Origin: Gammaproteobacteria bacterium
GTDB taxonomy: Bacteria; Pseudomonadota; Gammaproteobacteria; Magnimaribacterales; Magnimaribacteraceae
DNA: 13,638 nt
Direction of reading: 5' to 3'
NCBI GenBank assembly: GCA_002707915.1
Contig: PAOE01000003.1
Span: 1-13,638 of the forward strand
Shown here piece after piece: positions 1 to 9,100 of the stretch. The notes beneath the pieces were generated by a model, which worked only from the letters and a program-made list of their open reading frames with translations, searched no databases and was not told where the DNA came from. Each line of letters starts with the position of its first letter. Position 1 is the first letter of the stretch. Position numbers and translations under genes: made by a program.

Positions 1-420
1 TATGGAGTGGTCGCAGTTCAGAAGCAATTTATCGGAAGTATGCATTATGAGGTGATGACAAGGGATTATGGCAACCAAACAGGCACTTATGTGTGTACTT
101 TAGACAATTATCACTCTGATATTGACGCAATTGACTACTCAACAAGTGAAATACCTGCTGAACACAAGTCTCATAACATCATTGAACTCGATAATGGACA
201 ATATTGCCTCTATCCAAACAACAGAATGAGGATTTATGACAATAGTATCACTCCAGAAACACCAAAAGTGCCCGATTTTAAGGTTTCGACCATAACCTAT
301 CAGGTTGAAAACGGTCATGACCACATGGGTCTTGGATCAGAGGACAATTATTTTTGGAAAACTGCAAAAGAAAGGAAAAATACCGAAGGAAGAAAGCCAT
401 TTGAACCAGAATTAGGATGA
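1..420 (+). CDS. Hypothetical phage protein, 5' end outside the window
   Basis: I do not recognise this protein. The frame is open from base 1 (Tyr-Gly before the GTG at 7), so the true start probably lies upstream and the GTG need not be the start. At least 139 residues are visible. The protein looks soluble: no signal peptide or membrane segment, many Asp, Asn, Tyr and His, and a charged C-terminal tail rich in Lys, Arg and Glu. Near the left edge is a run that looks conserved, with MHYEVMTRDYGNQTGTY at residues 14-30 counted from base 1. It ends with TGA at 418-420, which overlaps the ATG of speD, so the two are probably co-transcribed and translationally coupled. That coupling hints at a shared expression programme but does not show a shared function. 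A real protein is very likely; the function is unknown. Confidence 0.75.
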   Translation, partial: YGVVAVQKQFIGSMHYEVMTRDYGNQTGTYVCTLDNYHSDIDAIDYSTSEIPAEHKSHNIIELDNGQYCLYPNNRMRIYDNSITPETPKVPDFKVSTITYQVENGHDHMGLGSEDNYFWKTAKERKNTEGRKPFEPELG

Positions 421-767
421 AACACGTAAAAAATGCCCACATGGGTACACATTTACTCGTTGAAGTGTATAATGTACCCTTTGAAAAGTTAAATGATAGG
501 GATAAAATCGAAAAAATATGCGTGAGTGCTTGTAAAACTGAAGGTTTAGAGGTTTTAAACACTTATACACATCAATTTGACCCTTATGGAGTGACTTGTA
601 CCGTAACTTTGGGTGAAAGTCATCTCTCTTGTCATACTTGGCCAGAAAAAAACTGTGTTGCGTTCGATATTTTCACTTGTGGAAGCAAAAATCCACGTTC
701 AGTGGCATGGTGGGTGCTTGAATACTTCGATAGTGATGATTATGTGATGAAAGATTATGCAAGATAG
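417..767 (+). CDS. speD: S-adenosylmethionine decarboxylase proenzyme (prokaryotic SpeD type)
   Basis: This enzyme decarboxylates S-adenosylmethionine to supply the aminopropyl donor for spermidine synthesis in the host cytoplasm. The 116 residues fit the short bacterial and archaeal class. The signature GESHLSCHTWPE lies at 66-77. Ser68 is the expected self-cleavage site, where the chain breaks between Glu67 and Ser68 and the serine becomes the pyruvoyl cofactor. His73 and Cys88 (FTCGS) keep the 5 and 20 residue offsets of Ser63, His68 and Cys83 in the Thermotoga maritima enzyme, as I remember it. The active site therefore looks intact. The start at 417 overlaps the previous stop (ATGA), which suggests coupling. 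A second Met at codon 9 (441), just before GTHLLVEVY, is an alternative start. speD is a known auxiliary metabolic gene of marine cyanophages. A late promoter lies directly after its stop, so it is probably not in the baseplate transcription unit that begins there. Confidence 0.95.
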   Translation: MKHVKNAHMGTHLLVEVYNVPFEKLNDRDKIEKICVSACKTEGLEVLNTYTHQFDPYGVTCTVTLGESHLSCHTWPEKNCVAFDIFTCGSKNPRSVAWWVLEYFDSDDYVMKDYAR

Positions 768-769
768 GG

Positions 770-777
770 TATAAATA
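770..777 (+). promoter_or_regulatory. T4-type late promoter (TATAAATA)
   Basis: TATAAATA is an exact match to the -10-like element of T4 late promoters, which the phage sigma-like factor gp55 reads. It sits three bases after the speD TAG, in the only real intergenic gap, 19 bases before the gp25 ATG. The same 8-mer with this placement ahead of a structural gene is unlikely to be chance even in AT-rich DNA. Transcription would start a few bases after the element, leaving gp25 a leader of only about a dozen bases. It would drive gp25, gp6 and the giant gene. Confidence 0.7.
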
Positions 778-795
778 AATCTAAAAGCATTAATA

Positions 796-1197
796 ATGGC
801 GATTAAACGCAAATCAAGAGCATTTAAGGATATTAGCCTGTCGTTTTCACCTCATCCGATTACGAAAGACCTTCCTGTGCTTACAAATGAGCGAGCAATC
901 GTTAGATCAGTGAGAAATTTAGTTGAAACTATACCAACTGAAAGGTTTTTTAACCCTTTATTAGGTACAGACATCCGTGATTCTCTTTTTGAGAACTTTT
1001 CAAGGACAACTGTTAATATAATTGAGGATCAAGTGCGTGAAACGGTCAATGCTTATGAACCTAGAGTATCAAATATTGGTGTCGAAGTAAGAGCAATACC
1101 AGATAACAACACTTTTGAGGTAAAAGTGCTTTTTGAAATCAATGGATTAGCGGTTGCACCACAGTCATTCACCTTTATTTTAGAACCAACGAGATAA
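796..1197 (+). CDS. 25: Baseplate wedge protein gp25 (GPW/gp25 family)
   Basis: This is a structural component of the contractile-tail baseplate. In T4, gp25 joins the gp6 dimer and gp53 in the inner wedge and forms the platform on which the sheath starts to polymerise. The 133 residues almost equal the T4 length of about 132. The family pattern is clear: the helix around RAIVRSVRNLVETIPTERFF (33-52), the NPLLGTDIRDSLFENF stretch (53-68), and the YEPRV segment with the conserved Glu-Pro-Arg at 88-90, followed by a beta-rich C-terminus. Older annotations call this family lysozyme-like, but no lytic role is expected. The ATG at 796 has only a weak AAAAG upstream, so ribosome binding may rest on the short AT-rich leader from the promoter at 770. 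gp6 follows after one base. Confidence 0.93.
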   Translation: MAIKRKSRAFKDISLSFSPHPITKDLPVLTNERAIVRSVRNLVETIPTERFFNPLLGTDIRDSLFENFSRTTVNIIEDQVRETVNAYEPRVSNIGVEVRAIPDNNTFEVKVLFEINGLAVAPQSFTFILEPTR

Positions 1198-1198
1198 T

Positions 1199-3145
1199 AT
1201 GCCCTTTACACAGTTTACAAGTTTAGACTTTGATGAAATCAAAGCACAAATTAAAGATTTTCTCCGTGCAAATTCAAATTTTAGTGATTTTGACTTTGAA
1301 GGTTCAAACTTTTCAGTTTTAATTGATACACTTGCTTATAATACCTATATTAATGCATTTAACGCAAACCTAGTTGTTAACGAATCTTACTTAGACTCTG
1401 CAACAGTTCGTGAGAACGTGGTTTCTCTTGCAAGAAATATTGGTTATGTACCCCGTTCAAAAACCGCTGCAACAGCGACAATTCGACTCGGTGATATAAA
1501 TGTCGGAACTACTAATGACAGCACTACAAAGTTCTTAAAACTACGAGCAGGACTTGTATGTGTAGGTAATTCAGAGAATACAACATATCGTTTTTCAATT
1601 CCAGATGATGTAACTTCAACAAGAGTTAGAGACATTGGTGGAACATCTTTTGCACAATTTGATAATCCAATCACTGTACATGAGGGAACATTCCTTTCAA
1701 GAACTTATCGAGTTGATACATCTAAGAAACAAAGGTATATAATTGATAGTCCAGGCATTGATAGTTCAACTTTGAGAGTTTTTGTCTCTAGTATCGCTGA
1801 TACGGGACTAGGACGTAACTATCGTATGATTGATAATATATTGAATATTGATAAAAACTCTGAAATATTCCTTGCACAGGAAGTTCAAGATGAAAAGTAT
1901 GAAATATTATTCGGAGATGGATTTTTTGGAAGAAAATTAGAGAACGCATCAGTCATAACTGCAAGATATATTGTAACAGATGGTGAAACTGGTAATGGAG
2001 CATCCAATTTTAGTTTCCAAGGTTCATTTACAAAGAGTGATGGTACACTATTCACACCATCTGATACTGTTAATGTAACCACTGTTACAAACGCTTCTAA
2101 CGGTGCTGACGTTGAAGACCTGTCATCTATTAAGTATTTTGCTCCAAGGCTGTACTCAGCACAATATAGAGCAGTTACACCAAGAGATTATGAAGCAATA
2201 ATCCAAACTATATTCCCTCGCACTGAGTCAGTTGCTGTGATTGGAGGAGAAGAGTTAGACCCACCACAGTTTGGTAAGGTTCAAATAAGTATTAAACCAA
2301 AAAATGGTACTTTTGTATCAGACTTTGACAAATCACAAATTAAAAACAAACTAAAGAATTACGCTATTGCTGGTATTAACTCAGAAATAGTTGACTTGAA
2401 AGTACTATATGTGGAAATTGACTCATCAATATATTACAACCCATCACAAGTTTCGTCAGATATAACACTAAGAAGTCAAATTATTAGTGCATTGAACCAA
2501 TATGCAAATAATGTGGAGATTAATAAGTTTGGTGGTAGATTCAAATATAGTAAAGTTAGCACACTTATTGATCGTGTTGATAATGGTATTACTTCAAACA
2601 TTACCAAAGTTATTATTAGAAGAGATTTAAAAGCACTACTAAATCAATTCGGGCAATATGAACTTTGTTTTGGTAATCGAATTAATATAAATCCTGCTGG
2701 ATATAACATCAAGAGTACTGGATTTACTATCGAAGGTTTTACTGAAACTGCTTACATTACAGATGTACCAAATAAAAATCTATCTGGTAACTTAGATGGT
2801 AGTAACATGGGTACTCTCTCAGTGATTTCTAAGAATAATAGAAATGAACAAAGAGTTATTGTTAAAGATGCTGGTGTAGTTGATTATATGAAGGGTGAAG
2901 TGATTTTAAATACTATCAATATCACTTCAACAGTTAGACAAAACAATATAATTGAAGTTCAAGCGTTCCCAGAATCAAATGATGTTGTTGGATTAAAAGA
3001 CTTATACCTTAATTTTGACGTTTCAAGTAGTAAGATAAATACAGTTACGGACGTAATTGCATCAGGAGAGGATGTTTCAGGAGTCGTATTTACGAGAGAT
3101 TACTATACCTCTAGTTACTCTAATGGAGATTTAGAGAGGAAATAA
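1199..3145 (+). CDS. 6: Baseplate wedge protein gp6 (baseplate J-like)
   Basis: gp6 builds the inner ring of the T4 baseplate: two copies per wedge pair with gp25 and link neighbouring wedges. The 648 residues compare well with about 660 in T4. The conserved N-terminal region is easy to see: FDFEGSNFSVLIDTLAYNTY (31-50), then NESYLDSATVRENVVSLARN (61-80) and GYVPRSKTA. A second family region with QYRAVTPRDYEAIIQTIFPR lies within residues 315-370, as in J-like proteins. The C-terminal third is beta-rich. The start follows the gp25 TAA by one base and has no strong ribosome binding site, so translation probably depends on coupling to gp25. The next gene begins three bases after this stop. The sequence is complete, with no frameshift. 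Confidence 0.95.
   Translation: MPFTQFTSLDFDEIKAQIKDFLRANSNFSDFDFEGSNFSVLIDTLAYNTYINAFNANLVVNESYLDSATVRENVVSLARNIGYVPRSKTAATATIRLGDINVGTTNDSTTKFLKLRAGLVCVGNSENTTYRFSIPDDVTSTRVRDIGGTSFAQFDNPITVHEGTFLSRTYRVDTSKKQRYIIDSPGIDSSTLRVFVSSIADTGLGRNYRMIDNILNIDKNSEIFLAQEVQDEKYEILFGDGFFGRKLENASVITARYIVTDGETGNGASNFSFQGSFTKSDGTLFTPSDTVNVTTVTNASNGADVEDLSSIKYFAPRLYSAQYRAVTPRDYEAIIQTIFPRTESVAVIGGEELDPPQFGKVQISIKPKNGTFVSDFDKSQIKNKLKNYAIAGINSEIVDLKVLYVEIDSSIYYNPSQVSSDITLRSQIISALNQYANNVEINKFGGRFKYSKVSTLIDRVDNGITSNITKVIIRRDLKALLNQFGQYELCFGNRININPAGYNIKSTGFTIEGFTETAYITDVPNKNLSGNLDGSNMGTLSVISKNNRNEQRVIVKDAGVVDYMKGEVILNTINITSTVRQNNIIEVQAFPESNDVVGLKDLYLNFDVSSSKINTVTDVIASGEDVSGVVFTRDYYTSSYSNGDLERK
3133..3140 (+). promoter_or_regulatory. 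Strong ribosome binding site of the giant structural gene
   Basis: AGAGAGGA lies inside the last codons of gp6, eight bases before the ATG at 3149. It is the clearest Shine-Dalgarno sequence in the window; gp25 and gp6 have only weak ones. It fixes the giant gene start at 3149 and suggests independent, efficient initiation. Confidence 0.75.
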
Positions 3146-3148
3146 TTT

Positions 3149-6100
3149 ATGTCACAAATTGACAAAAGAATACAAGTCAATACTATTATTGAGAATCAGT
3201 TGCCTGAATTTTTGGTAACTGATTTTCCCAATGCTACAGAGTTTTTAAAACAATATTATCATTCACAAGAGTTTCAAGGTGGTGCAGGTGATTTAATTAA
3301 TAATTTAGATCAATATATTAGATCTGATAATCTAGTTCCTGAAGTTGTTACTGGTGTGACAACTACTACATCTGAAATAGATTCATCAGACACTGTAATT
3401 AATGTTCCTAGCACAATAGGTTTTCCATCAGAATATGGTTTATTAAAGATAGACGATGAGATTGTAACTTATACTGGTATCACTTGAACTTCATTTACAG
3501 GTTGTGTAAGAGGTTTCAGTGGAATCACAGGATACAATACAGGTATTTCATCATCTTTACTCGAAATTAATCGTGAGAGTCTTGAGTTTGATGAAACCAC
3601 CGCAGCATCTCATGTATCAGGTTCATCAGTTCAAAATTTATCTGTTCTATTTTTACAAGAATTTTTCAAAAAATTAAAGAAAACATTTTTACCAGGTTTA
3701 GAAAATAACGATTTTGCAACAACTTTAGATGTAGGTAATTTCATAAAGTTTGCTCGTTCATTTTATCAATCAAAAGGTGTTGAAGAATCAATTAGAATAT
3801 TATTCAAAGTATTATATGGTGTAGATTCAAAGATAATTGACTTAGAGGGTAACTTAATAAAACCATCAGACGCTGAATTTATACGTCGTGAAGTAGTGGT
3901 TGCTGATTTAATCTCACCAACTGGAGAACCTCAAAACCTAACTGGACAAACTATTTTCAAATCTACTGATATTAATACCAATGCATCAGTGTCTGAAGTT
4001 GAAATAATAAAAAGAGAGGGGAGAAATTATTACAAAATCGCTTTATTTGTAGGATTTAGTGACCGTGACCTAATTGAAGGTGTATTTACAATACCAGGTA
4101 AAACTAAAGTCGTTGGTGGAGTTAATGCAGGTGCTACAATTATTGACGTTGATTCAACTGTAGGTTTTGGAACAACAGGAACTATTATTGCTGGTGCAAA
4201 TTCAGAGATTAATTATACCTCTAAATCAATCAATCAGTTCTTCGGATGTTCAGGAGTCGGTGTTGGTATTAATACTGCTACAGATTTACGTTCAGATGAA
4301 ACAATATTTGGATACGAAAACGGTGATTTATCAAAGAGAGTTGATTTAAGAATTACTGGTGTTTTATCAGAGTTAGTTCCCATCACTGATATTAGTCTAA
4401 TAAATGAACAAGAAAATTTATTTGTTAAAAATATAGGTGAAAAGATAGAAAATGATGGTAATAACTATAAACAAATTTTTGCAAACTCATGGATTTATAA
4501 TACAGCGTCAAGATTTCAAGTAGAAATAACAGGTTCAACTTTTAAATTAAATACAAAAATTGATAAAGCATATTTAAAAGAAGGGGATAGATTTGAAATA
4601 TTAGAAAGAAACGAACAAGTTATAGCTGGAAGTGGTCAGATTGGTAGTATTGACGTTACGTTAAATCAAATAAATGCAACAAACATAGCTGGATTCACAC
4701 CTCAAGCAGGACAACATTATGATATTAGAAGAATAGTTGAAAAAGTAAACAGCACAGGAATAACTCTTGCTCAAGGTAATAATAATATTATTGCTGATAC
4801 TTTGAATGTATACGTAGATGGAAATACTGAGGGATATGTTGCATCAAACTCTTTACCAAGTTATGATATTACACAAAATATTATTGAAGAAACTCTAACT
4901 GGAAGCACACAAGCGGGACTAGAGGGATATAATCCATTAAATCAAAGATATAGTTTTATAAAATTCACACCTCCACCAGGTGAGGATATTAAATTTATTC
5001 AGGGTGATGCAGTTATATACCAACCAGAGGGTGGAAATTTAATAGGATTAGATAGTGGTAGAACATATTATGTTGATCCAGTAATACCAGGTGCAAATCA
5101 AAATATATCTCAAATAAGATTATTCAACTCTACAGCACAAATTGGAACTGCTAGTACTGTTCAAGTTGGTCCTACAACATCAACAACAGATGTTCATAGG
5201 TTTGTATTGAAGGCACATGCGAGCAGAACTTTAGAAGCAGATAAAATTTTAAGAAAATTCCCTTTATCACAAAACTTATTTGTTCCATCCGCACAAGAAA
5301 CACCTACAACTGATATTGGTATTTTAATTAATGGTGTTCAAATAAGATCTCCTATTTCAGATAATCAAATATACTACGGTTCATTAGAATCAGTTGACCT
5401 TTTAAATTCAGGATCTGATTATGATGTAATCAAACCACCAATTATAGGTATTGAAACAAGCACTGGTGTAGGTGCTGCTGCCGAACCAATTGTTCAAGGA
5501 ACAGTTAAAGAGGTATTTGTTGACCCACAAGGATTTGATATTGATGAGGTACAAAGTATTTCATTAACAGGGGGTAATGGAAGTGGATGTGTACTACAAC
5601 CAATACTAGGTGAAAGAAGTAGAGAATTGTTATTTGATAGTAGAGATGTATTCTTTAATGGTGGTGTAGATATTGTCAATGAGACAATCACATTTAAAGA
5701 AAATCATAATTTACTTGATGGTCAATTAGTATATTATAGTTCAAATAATAACCAACCAATAGGTATTGGAACTGCATTTGATTTAGAAAATAACATTAAC
5801 GGTACATTATCCGATGGTGCTCCATATTATGTTAGGATAGTCAATCCCTCTACGGTTAGAATTTTTAATACTGAAACTGATGCCATATTTGGAACTGCAG
5901 GTATTAATACAGTTGGATTATCAACAGACACAGCAGCAAGTGGTATTCACAAATTTAGAACAGAAACTAAGAAAACTCTTGTTGCTATAAAAGTTTTAGA
6001 AGAAGGTTCAGGATACACACACCGTAAATTAAGAGTAAAACCTGCTGGTATATCCACATCATCAAATGTTGTTACATTTAAAAATCATGGATTCCAAACT

Positions 6101-9100
6101 GGTGAGATTGTAGAGTACTCTGCAGAAACAACAGCAGTGGAAGGTTTAAGTACAACATCTTCATACTATATTAAAAAATTGACTGATGATACTTTCCAAC
6201 TAGCAGATGCTGGTATTGGTGCAACATCAACTATTGATTTTAATAGAGGAAAATATGTTAATTTTGATAGTGCAGGTTCAGGATTCCAAATTTTTAATTA
6301 TCCAGAAATTAAAGTAAATATAGATGTATCATATGGTTCAACTGTTACTGGTGATATAACAATTACTCCAGTCGTGACAGGTGAAATATTGGGTGCTTAT
6401 CTTTATGAAGAGGGAACTAACTATGGTTCAACAACATTAGATAAACAGGTAATTCCCAAAGTATCAATTGAAAATGGTAGATTTGCTGAATTTAAACCAA
6501 TTATTGTAGATGGTAAATTAACTGATGTTGCAGTTGTTAATAGAGGTAGAGAATATAATTCAAGTCCTGAAATAAGGGTTATATCAACTGGTTCTGGATC
6601 TGGTGCTGTTGTAAGACCAGTTGTACAAGATGGTTTTGTGATAGATGCCATTGTAACCAATCCTGGTATTGGATACAGTAGTATTACTACAGAGGTAAGG
6701 GGATTTTCAAGAGGACAAGGTGGTCAGTTTACTGCAAGAGTAAGAAGTTTAACACTTAACAGTCAAAGTAGATTTGGTGATTCATTCTTATCAACAAAAG
6801 ATGGTTTAATAAAATTCAGTATTTTAGGTTACTCACAAGAGATAGCAACTAATTTTGAAAAAACATTTTCAGTTAATCCTAACACACAAGAATTTACACA
6901 AATTACTGGACATTCACCAATTATAGGTTGGGCATATGATGGAAACCCAATATATGGTCCATTCGGTTATTCTGACCCTGATAATATCAACTCCGAACTT
7001 AAGATAATACAATCATCATATAAGACAGACATTACCAACGTTGTTAACAGACCACCAGGATATGCACCAGGATTTTTCGTTGAAGATCATGTATTTGATG
7101 AATCAGGAGATCTTGATATTCATAATGGTAGATTTGGTAAGACCCCAGAATTTCCAAATGGAATTTATGCATACTTCGCCACAGTTGGGTTAGGCACTCA
7201 GACAAATAAATTAGAGGGTAATTATCCATATTTTATTGGTAATACTTATAGATCACCTTTTATAAAAGAAAATCAACTACTTAGTCAGGACTTTGATTTT
7301 AATACTTCTAATTTAAGAAGAAATACTTTACCTTACACTGTTGACGAACCTTTTGCTGATAATGATTTTGTTATCGAATCATACGAAAAAATAAGACAAT
7401 TATCAGTTATTGAATCTGTAACTAAAGGTGATGTAGATGCTATTACTATATTAAACGGAGGGCAAGATTACAAGATAGGTGACTTAACTGATTTTGATGA
7501 TGAAGAAACTAATGGATCTGGATTCAGTGCACAAGTTAGTGAAATTGTTGGTATAGGAATATCACGAATCGATACTGTCATTAATTCATTCAACAATGCT
7601 GTATTTGAATTTGGTGGAAGTAATGAAGTTATCGCTCATTATTATCCTTTTATTGATATTAATGATCAAGATGCAGTATCAATATCTGGATTAAGTACTA
7701 ACATTAAGAATTTAACTGATTCTTTTAACGTTGGTGTATCAACAAACAGAGTAAGTTTAGCAGCGAGTATGACCGTTGGAAGTTCTGCTGGTCTTATTCA
7801 AGATATTACTCTTACTCAAATACCTAGCACTATTTCAGTAGGTGGGTCAATAAGAGTTGGATCAGGTAATACAAGTGACACAGAAGAATTAAAAGTATTA
7901 AATATATTTCCTAGTGAAAGAATAGTTCGTATACAAAGGCATACTGGTATAGCACATACGTTGGGTTCAAATGTAGATGCATTAAATAATAAAATTTCGA
8001 TACCAGTAGAGACAACATCATTTACTTCAGAGTTGAATGATATAGTTTACTTTAATGGTCGTCAGTCAGTGGGTATTGGTACTACAATAGGTGGTGCCAT
8101 TAAAGTAGATACATTTGTAGGTGATAAAGTATCTGAGGTTTCAATACCTACTAGAACAATAAGAATACCAAATCATCCATTTAAAAATGGGCAGAAATTA
8201 ACAATTAATAAACGAAATGGTGCAAATAGGTTTGATGTTGGTACAACAAATTTAGTACAAGAATTTAAGTTACCATTTGTAGGTGCTGATTCAACTGAGG
8301 TATTTGTAATTAATAAAGGCACTGATAATATTGGTTTAGTTACCAGCAAAGTTGGTATTGGTAGTACAAGTGAGGGTCTATTCTTCTATACAAATGGTTC
8401 AAACTCTGGTATTAATTCTTCTCTTTACTTCTTAGAGAGTCAGAAAGAGCAAGTAAGAGGTGATATTGATAAAATTACTACAACGGTTTCTACTAATGTT
8501 TCTGCTGCAAATACAACAACTCATAACTTAGTTGAAGGTGATATTGTTAAAATGAATGTTGTTCCTAATTTAGCAGTTGGGGTTGGATCAACTACACCAG
8601 TAAACGTAAATTATAATTCTGAATTTGATAAGTTAATAATTAATCCTCTTACATTTACAGCATCTGATGTTGAGACTGATCAAATAGATATTGCAGAGCA
8701 TGGATTTAAGACAGGTGATAAGGTATTTTACCAAGGTTCTGCAACTGGATTAAGTACAGGTACATATTTTGTTAATAGAGTAAGTAGTAGAAGATTTCAG
8801 TTATGTGAAACAATAGAAGATTTAAATGTAAATCCAATTAGAATTGCACCTATAACAGCAAACACAGGTGGTACACAAACTATCGCTCCTATTAACCCAA
8901 GAATTGATGTTGTTAAAAACTCTAAATTGACTTTTGGATTATCAAGCACAACTCTAGCAGACTTTGATTTCAAAATATTCTACGATAAAAACCTAACGAA
9001 TGAATATCTAAGTTCTCAAGACAGTAGTTCATTTAATGTCGGCACTGCAGGAACCATTGGTATTGGTACAAATAATACAGATCCAATAGGTGCTGCTCTA

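Noticed and set aside
7-9. GTG as the true start of the first gene
   Set aside because: The frame is open to the window edge and no ribosome binding site can be seen, so the gene is better treated as cut at the 5' end.
768-795. Transcription terminator between speD and gp25
   Set aside because: The gap is too short and has no GC-rich hairpin followed by a T run.
3034-3041. GATAAATA as a second late promoter, about 110 bases ahead of the giant gene
   Set aside because: It has one mismatch to the T4 consensus and lies inside the gp6 coding sequence of an AT-rich phage, where such matches arise by chance.
3485-3487. TGA read as Trp throughout (a reassigned code)
   Set aside because: TGG is used for Trp elsewhere, for example in SpeD and at 4490 in the giant gene, and TGA at 418-420 ends the first gene exactly at the start of speD. 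Only one internal TGA is present.
3485-3530. Selenocysteine insertion at the TGA
   Set aside because: I see no convincing hairpin in the 40 bases after the TGA, and a structural beta module has no need for selenocysteine.
4167-4349. Small + strand frame of 60 codons inside the giant gene
   Set aside because: It is an out-of-frame shadow of the continuous long frame, with no ribosome binding site and a low-complexity product.
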